A stretch of 57,378 nucleotides of DNA from Candidatus Lambdaproteobacteria bacterium RIFOXYD2_FULL_56_26 (GTDB lineage Bacteria > SAR324 > XYD2-FULL-50-16), in contig MFNF01000065.1 of NCBI GenBank assembly GCA_001783715.1, positions 1-57,378 on the forward strand. Direction: 5' to 3'. Of this stretch, positions 53,558 through 57,378 are shown piece after piece. The first letter of the stretch is position 1. Each line of letters begins with the position of its first letter. The notes beneath the pieces are model-generated. The model was not told where the DNA came from. It saw only the letters and a list, made by a program, of their open reading frames with translations, and did not search any database. The translations under genes and the position numbers were made by a program.

Positions 53558-55585
53558 ATGTCCCAAAACCCCAATTATTGCCTTTTTTTTAAGGCAGGTC
53601 GGCTGGCCTTTGGGTTGATCAAGGACTTGCAAAAAAACAAATGGGTCGTCCAGCCAGAGGTAGGCAAGGAGATCCATTTGCCCAAGGGCCAAACGGCGCT
53701 CACCTGGATCGGTGCGGCCTATGGGAGCGACTCGGAAGGCTTGGCGGTGCTGACCCGAGAGATCCCCAAGGTCGAGGCCTTGGCGGCCACCTTGGACTTG
53801 GTGGTCTTTCATGAGTTGCTGGACAAGTCCCGCCCCTACGGGCTGGAAGAACTGGCCGAACTCTCCTTGAGTGAGCCTTACAGCGGCTGGCAACAAGCGG
53901 CGCTGTTGATGGCACTCAAGGACCAGCCGGTCTTGTTTCACCAAAAAAAATCCGAATACTTTGCCCGATCGCAAGAAGAGATCGAGACCCTCTTGGCCAA
54001 AGAGGCTCGGGAAGCCCAAGCCAAAGCCCTGGAGGACCTCGAATCCGCCTGGGCCTTGTCTCTACGGCAAGGCCAACCTCCCCAAATTGAGCCCTCCCAG
54101 GTGGCCCATTGGCGGCGTTTTTTGGGCCGGTTGCGCCAATTTGTCCTTTACCTGGACGATCACCAAGAGAAGGAACATTTCGCCAAACTCTTTGAGCTAA
54201 GCCCCCGAGGGGGGATTTATGCCGAGCGCCCGCTGCTTGAGGCCCTCAACCTCGCCGGGGAAAAGCTCAGTTGGGGAGCGCTGCAAATCGAACGGGAAGG
54301 GGTCAAGGGGACCTTTTCTCCAGAGGAATTGGCGGCAGCAGAGCAACTGGCCCAGTCGGACCCTTGGACCAACGACTTTGGCCTCCCTACCGAAGACTTG
54401 CGCCACCTAGGCGGGGTTTCGGTGGACAACCAGGAAACCAAGGATTTTGACGATGCCTTGAGTTTTAAGCTGGAAGGGGACCGGCTGTTGCTTTGGCTGC
54501 ACATCGCCGAAGTGGCCAGTTACGTCACCCCGACCCACCCGCTGTTTGCCACCGCCCAAGACCGTTGTTCAAGCCTTTACAGCCCCCTGGCGGTCTTCCC
54601 CATGTTGCCCCCGGTGCTTTCCGAGCGGTTTTTCTCCCTCAATGCCGGAGCGGAAAAGGCAGCGGTGACCTTCTTTTTTGAGGTGAGCCCAGAAGGAGAG
54701 TTCCTAAGCCGCAAGATCAGCCGCTCGGTGATCCGCCTTGCAGCCAACTGGAGCTACCCGGAGTTGGACCAACGGTTGGAGACCCAAGAAGAGCCTTGGT
54801 CGAAAATCGAAGGTTTTTGCAACTCGCTGCGGCAAAAGCGGCTTGAGCAAGGGGCGCTGGAGTTTGACCGGGAAGAGGTGCGGCTGATCCTGACCGACCT
54901 CAACCACCTGCAACTGGACCCACAGCGCCGGGAGACCCGGGCGCACCGGCTGATCCAAGAATTGGCGATTTTGGTCAACGCCGAGGCGGCCAGGGTTTGC
55001 CAAGAAGCCGGAAGGCCCAACCTGTTCCGCAACCAAGAGCCCTACAGCCTGCAACGGGAGCTTCCGGCTGGCCAAAAACCCAAACTGACCGACCTGATCC
55101 TCCGCCCGGCGGTGGTTGAACTCTCCCCCAAAGGCCATTCCGCCTTGGGGCTACCGGCCTATTTACAGACCAGCTCGCCGATCCGAAGGTTTTTGGACTT
55201 GGTCAGCCAGCGGTTGCTTTTGGACCTCTTGGTCAACCGACCTGCCAGTTTCCCCCCGGAAGTCTTGGCCAAATTCGCCCAGGACTCGGAAGCCCAGGTT
55301 AGACGGCTGGGCCAGTTGGAACGAAGGTTGTGGGAGCATCTCAAAATCAAATACCTGGGCCAAAACAAAGAGGAGCTTTACCAAGCCACTTTGGTCCGGG
55401 AGCTTCGGGGCGGCAGGTCCGTCCTACACCTGCCCTTGCTTGACCTGCGGTTGGATGCCCGGTTGGAGGGGCTGGAGGAAGGGGTTTTGTACGAGGTCCG
55501 CATCCGAAACATCAACCCCCAACTGGACGAGGTCGAGCTGGAGTTGTCCGAAGCGGTGGAGCCTAGCCAATCATCGCCAGACTAG
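53558..55585 (+). CDS. RNase II/R-family 3'-5' exoribonuclease
   Basis: 675 aa. The RNB catalytic domain starts near residue 285. SVDNQETKDFDDALSF carries the four metal-binding Asp (D290, D296, D298, D299). DRCSSLYSPLAVFPMLPPVLSERFFSLN and YLQTSSPIRRFLDLVSQRLLLDLL are the other RNB landmarks. The N-terminal half is not a typical cold-shock pair and is rich in helices, similar to the variant RNase II seen in cyanobacteria and plastids. The C-terminus may hold an S1-like barrel. The ATG at 53558 follows the OYE stop by five bases. Overlaps convergent yggT by 23 bases. Confidence 0.9.
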   Translation: MSQNPNYCLFFKAGRLAFGLIKDLQKNKWVVQPEVGKEIHLPKGQTALTWIGAAYGSDSEGLAVLTREIPKVEALAATLDLVVFHELLDKSRPYGLEELAELSLSEPYSGWQQAALLMALKDQPVLFHQKKSEYFARSQEEIETLLAKEAREAQAKALEDLESAWALSLRQGQPPQIEPSQVAHWRRFLGRLRQFVLYLDDHQEKEHFAKLFELSPRGGIYAERPLLEALNLAGEKLSWGALQIEREGVKGTFSPEELAAAEQLAQSDPWTNDFGLPTEDLRHLGGVSVDNQETKDFDDALSFKLEGDRLLLWLHIAEVASYVTPTHPLFATAQDRCSSLYSPLAVFPMLPPVLSERFFSLNAGAEKAAVTFFFEVSPEGEFLSRKISRSVIRLAANWSYPELDQRLETQEEPWSKIEGFCNSLRQKRLEQGALEFDREEVRLILTDLNHLQLDPQRRETRAHRLIQELAILVNAEAARVCQEAGRPNLFRNQEPYSLQRELPAGQKPKLTDLILRPAVVELSPKGHSALGLPAYLQTSSPIRRFLDLVSQRLLLDLLVNRPASFPPEVLAKFAQDSEAQVRRLGQLERRLWEHLKIKYLGQNKEELYQATLVRELRGGRSVLHLPLLDLRLDARLEGLEEGVLYEVRIRNINPQLDEVELELSEAVEPSQSSPD

Positions 55586-55847
55586 TGAACAATGCCCCCA
55601 TCACCGACTGGGCCACTTGCAGTAGGAAAATCGCCGCAATCGGGGTCAGGTCAAGCCCACCCAGGTCCGGCATAAACCGCTGGATTGGCAGCAATATTGG
55701 ATCGGTAAAGCGGATCAACAGCCGGACCAACACCTGGCGAGGGTCGGGGTGAAACCAAGAGAGAACCGCCCGAATGATGATTGCCCAGGTCAGCAAGGTA
55801 AAAAAGGCGTTTGAAAGGTCCCGAAAAACAAAAAACAGGGCATCCAT
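55563..55847 (-). CDS. YggT family membrane protein
   Basis: 94 aa. Two membrane helices (NAFFTLLTWAIIIRAVLSWF and TPIAAIFLLQVAQSVMGALF) with the family signature WFHPDPRQVLVRLLIRFTDPILLPIQRFMPDLGG between them. Function not firmly known (linked with osmotic response or cell division in different bacteria). Normal size for a single-repeat YggT. Confidence 0.9.
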   Translation of the reverse strand: MDALFFVFRDLSNAFFTLLTWAIIIRAVLSWFHPDPRQVLVRLLIRFTDPILLPIQRFMPDLGGLDLTPIAAIFLLQVAQSVMGALFTSLAMIG

Positions 55848-55970
55848 GGACAGGCCGATTTGGGGTTTAGGACCAGTCTAGTGGCCTTCCCCTCGGCCTG
55901 TCAAGCTTTGTGCCCTCTGGGGCTTGGGGGGACAATAGGACGGACCGGGGGCTGGGACCAAGGGGGATCA

Positions 55971-56013
55971 GCTTGGCTTTATAGGCCATTGTGACGGTTT
56001 GCCCTTTGGGGGC
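55971..56013. repeat. degenerate repeat copy 1 upstream of selC
   Basis: 43 bases, from GCTTGGCTTT to GCCCTTTGGGGGC. 36 of 43 positions equal copy 2. CCAAGGG just upstream and CCCTTTGG inside can pair. Confidence 0.7.
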
Positions 56014-56067
56014 GGGGCGTTAAGAATAGGCTGGTTGCCCGCTGGGTAGCGACCCCAAGGTCGGCGG

Positions 56068-56110
56068 GCTTGGCTTTGCAGCGAATTGTGACAGTTTGCC
56101 CTTTGGGGTC
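56068..56110. repeat. degenerate repeat copy 2 upstream of selC
   Basis: 43 bases, from GCTTGGCTTT to GCCCTTTGGGGTC, offset 97 bases from copy 1. Its last eight bases TTGGGGTC are the exact complement of GACCCCAA at 56051-56058, so the unit can fold into a long hairpin. Confidence 0.7.
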
Positions 56111-56190
56111 AAGACTCAAGGACGGAATCTCGTTGCACCAAAGGAGCCGGGTTGACGGAGTCTGGGCCTAAGGACAAAATTTTAGTTGCA

Positions 56191-56220
56191 GGCTATTGGG
56201 ACGGATCGCCCATTGGGGCC
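56191..56220. repeat. degenerate repeat copy 3 upstream of selC
   Basis: The stretch starting GGCTATTGGGACGG and ending CCCATTGGGGCC matches copy 1 in about 24 of 29 aligned positions, 110 bases from copy 2. It ends 52 bases before selC. Confidence 0.55.
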
Positions 56221-56271
56221 TGACCCCCAAGCCTTTTGGGAGGAAGTGCAGGTTAAAATCCCTTCCCCTGG

Positions 56272-56370
56272 GGAGGCGGCAGTGGTGCTGGTGCCCACCC
56301 CGGTCTTCAAAACCGAGCGAGGGAGCTGTAAAAGCCCCCTGGAGAGTTCGATTCTCTCACGCCTCCGCCA
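56272..56370 (+). tRNA. selC: selenocysteine tRNA (anticodon TCA), with CCA encoded
   Basis: 99 bases folding as tRNA-Sec. Acceptor GGAGGCG(G) at 56272-56279 pairs with (A)CGCCTCC at 56359-56366, then discriminator G and CCA. The D arm 56282-56298 is a six-pair stem (GTGG-GC/GC-CCAC) with a bulged T and TGGT loop. Anticodon stem 56300-56304/56312-56316 with loop CTTCAAA gives TCA at 56307-56309. The long variable arm 56320-56340 is a seven-position stem. The T arm GAGAG-TTCGATT-CTCTC is at 56342-56358. The arrangement matches bacterial tRNA-Sec base for base. Oddities are G-A at the last acceptor pair, C-A at the first anticodon-stem pair, one A-C in the variable arm and the bulged T. It serves UGA decoding to selenocysteine with SelA, SelB and SelD, none of which is in the window. 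Confidence 0.92.
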
Positions 56371-56506
56371 ACTGCCTACCGCAGTTCAGCAGGAATCCGA
56401 GCTCTAAGCCAGATTTCATAAGCCTTTAACCATGGGGCTTCCGGGTCGTCTGCTTGAACCGTTCTGTTCCGTTTTCTTCTCTTTTTTGCGGGTTTTTACC
56501 CTTCAC

Positions 56507-56534
56507 TGGAACTTTCTGGAACTGGGGTGGAACT
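56507..56534. repeat. three TGGAACT direct repeats with helical spacing
   Basis: TGGAACT begins at 56507, 56517 and 56528, spacing 10 and 11 bases, so the copies face the same side of the DNA. A protein-binding array is likely; the binder is unknown. Confidence 0.6.
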
Positions 56535-56769
56535 CCTAAAAAACTTCAACCTCAATCCCTGTCTCTATCGTTGCAAGCTTTCCAAAATCGCTTGGCAAGC
56601 TGCGAGCACGTTAACAATTGGAGCCGCTCACCGGGCACAGGGTTCAGACGATCTGCAAGCGGTTCTTCGAAAGACCTACGCAATTTAGACTGCCCTGAAA
56701 TTATACTCAAAAATTGTGATAAGTCAAATTTAAGTTGTAATTTTAAAGAGTTGGCTCTCCAAGCTTCGC

Positions 56770-56798
56770 TTGCTCTTTATGTTCAAATCCACTATTCT
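56770..56798 (+). promoter_or_regulatory. sigma70-like promoter of the toxin-antitoxin operon
   Basis: TTGCTC (56770-56775) and TATTCT (56793-56798), 17 bases apart, end 23 bases before the antitoxin ATG. AGGAG at 56811-56815 is its ribosome site. Confidence 0.55.
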
Positions 56799-56821
56799 GT
56801 ACAGAGACCAAGGAGAAGCTC

Positions 56822-57016
56822 ATGATTGAACTACATGCCGATTTTATTGTCGATGAAGCAGGACAAAAAAAGGCTATCCTCCTTCCCGTAAAGGAGTGGG
56901 AACAGGTTCTTATCGACCTAGAGGAATTAGACGACATTCGGACTTTTGATGCTGCCAAGTCGAAACCCCAAGAGTTTATCCCGCTGAAAGCCGCCTTGGA
57001 TTCCCTTTCCAGGTAA
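56822..57016 (+). CDS. antitoxin of a type II toxin-antitoxin module
   Basis: 64 aa. Short acidic protein (DFIVDEAGQKKAILLPVKEWEQVLIDLEELDDIRTFDAAK) of the size and charge of RelB/Phd-like antitoxins partnered with RelE toxins; the VKEWEQVLIDLEELDD stretch resembles the neutralising helix. It is expected to bind the toxin and repress its own promoter. Lies five bases before the toxin gene. Confidence 0.8.
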   Translation: MIELHADFIVDEAGQKKAILLPVKEWEQVLIDLEELDDIRTFDAAKSKPQEFIPLKAALDSLSR

Positions 57017-57021
57017 GCACT

Positions 57022-57279
57022 TTGGCTTTCGAAGTTCTCCTCTCCAAATCCGTCCTCAAAACCCTCAAAAAAATCCCTCCCCCTTTTCAAGACCGATTGG
57101 TTCAAGCCATCACGGACCTTGAAACAGAAGCCCGACCGTCAGGGGCTAAAAAGTTGGTGGGCAGGGAGGCATGGCGGATTCGTGTTGGTGACTATCGGAT
57201 CATCTATGAAATCGAGGATGAACAACTCAAGATTTGGGTGATTGACCTGGGAAATCGGCGAGAAATCTACCGAAAATAA
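57022..57279 (+). CDS. RelE/ParE-family toxin
   Basis: 85 aa, TTG start. Fold signature is plain: FEVLLSKSVLKTLKKIPPPFQDRLVQAITDLE, KKLVGREAWRIRVGDYRIIYEIEDEQLKIWVIDLGNRREIYRK. R in WRIRVGDYRIIY and the late RREIY are the RelE mRNA-interferase residues. It would cleave ribosome-bound mRNA, though ParE-like gyrase action cannot be excluded. Complete and apparently functional. Base composition is AT-richer than most of the window. Confidence 0.88.
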   Translation: MAFEVLLSKSVLKTLKKIPPPFQDRLVQAITDLETEARPSGAKKLVGREAWRIRVGDYRIIYEIEDEQLKIWVIDLGNRREIYRK

Positions 57280-57378
57280 ATCCCTATTTTTTAAAATTGC
57301 CTTCTTAGCCTATTTATATCTAGGGTCAAGACTAGAACAGCGGGTTTTCTCTGATCAGTTTTAGAAGGATTTTGTTAA

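Larger units (their letters stand above)
55848..56271. other. non-coding region upstream of selC with degenerate repeats
   Basis: 424 bases without a credible gene. It holds at least three related copies of a 30-43-base element (listed below) spaced 97 and 110 bases, and possibly a fourth weak one near 55895-55925. GACCCCAA at 56051-56058 and TTGGGGTC at 56103-56110 are inverted and enclose one copy. selC starts directly after. Confidence 0.6.
56371..56821. other. non-coding region between selC and the toxin-antitoxin pair
   Basis: 451 bases without a credible gene. A small hairpin AACTGC/GCAGTT (56370-56386) overlaps the selC 3' end. Three phased TGGAACT copies lie at 56507-56534. From about 56690 the DNA becomes clearly AT-richer than the rest of the window (for example around AATTTAAGTTGTAATTTTAA). 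This change right after a tRNA gene is typical of island borders. No integrase gene is visible. Confidence 0.6.

Noticed and set aside
55895-56220. Repeats upstream of selC considered as a CRISPR array.
   Set aside because: Only three or four imperfect copies of unequal length, spacing 97-110 bases, no uniform spacers and no cas genes.
1-57378. Selenoprotein genes with an in-frame TGA, prompted by selC.
   Set aside because: The recognised genes are full length, and none stops at a TGA in place of a catalytic Cys. I did not find a gene that continues in frame past such a stop.
1-57378. rRNA genes and further tRNA genes.
   Set aside because: The intergenic stretches were read for cloverleaf and rRNA-like segments; only selC was found.

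Overview
The window looks like a piece of chromosome from a Gram-negative (diderm) bacterium. Signs of this are LPS genes (lpxK, a family-9 glycosyltransferase), an Omp85-type barrel, MltA, several lipoproteins and periplasmic cytochromes. It respires with an alternative complex III, has a chemosensory pathway, and uses selenium (tRNA-Sec plus the tRNA selenouridine synthase SelU). The DNA is fairly GC-rich. This fits a proteobacterial or deltaproteobacteria-like lineage, but nothing in the sequence fixes the phylum. Genes are tightly packed, with many ATGA/GTGA stop-start overlaps.

Layout. (1) 1-10.7 kb: part of a Mu-like prophage, running off the left edge. It has portal, large and small terminase, two small membrane proteins, Mor activator, muramidase, a DUF3164 protein and a divergent self-cleaving repressor facing a region rich in AAGTA repeats. 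No transposase A/B genes lie between repressor and early genes. A convergent pair of accessory genes sits inside it: an unknown 646-residue protein and a pentapeptide-repeat lipoprotein. (2) 10.9-15.3 kb: two large exported proteins (FG-GAP/VCBS repeats; CARDB domains). (3) 15.3-23.8 kb: MltA, a polyprenyl diphosphate synthase, a TPR lipoprotein, a purC-pyrE-ftsH-psd run and an Omp85-like barrel. (4) 24.0-32.6 kb: a membrane LytTR regulator converging on a chemosensory operon (cheA-cheW-histidine kinase-cheR-receiver-cheD-cheB) without a chemoreceptor gene. (5) 32.7-35.7 kb: selU-lpxK-serine acetyltransferase, joined by stop-start overlaps. (6) 35.8-43.2 kb: the complete actABCDEF operon closed by a strong terminator. 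(7) 43.6-55.8 kb: EcsC protein, glycosyltransferase, two paralogous beta-barrel-like proteins, a nitrilase, pckA-rdgB, a DUF900 hydrolase, coaD with a small Cys-rich protein, an OYE-type flavoprotein, an RNase II-family exonuclease and YggT. (8) 55.8-57.4 kb: degenerate direct repeats, the selenocysteine tRNA gene selC, then AT-richer DNA with phased TGGAACT repeats and a RelE-type toxin-antitoxin pair, which resembles a tRNA-linked island edge.

How the parts relate. ActA-F would oxidise quinol and pass electrons to a cytochrome or oxidase encoded elsewhere. The Che proteins would take signals from receptors encoded elsewhere and a co-transcribed membrane kinase. selC and selU both need selenophosphate, so selD (and selA/selB for selC) is expected outside the window. 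The least explained items are the prophage accessory pair, the repeats upstream of selC, and the imperfectly paired selC itself.
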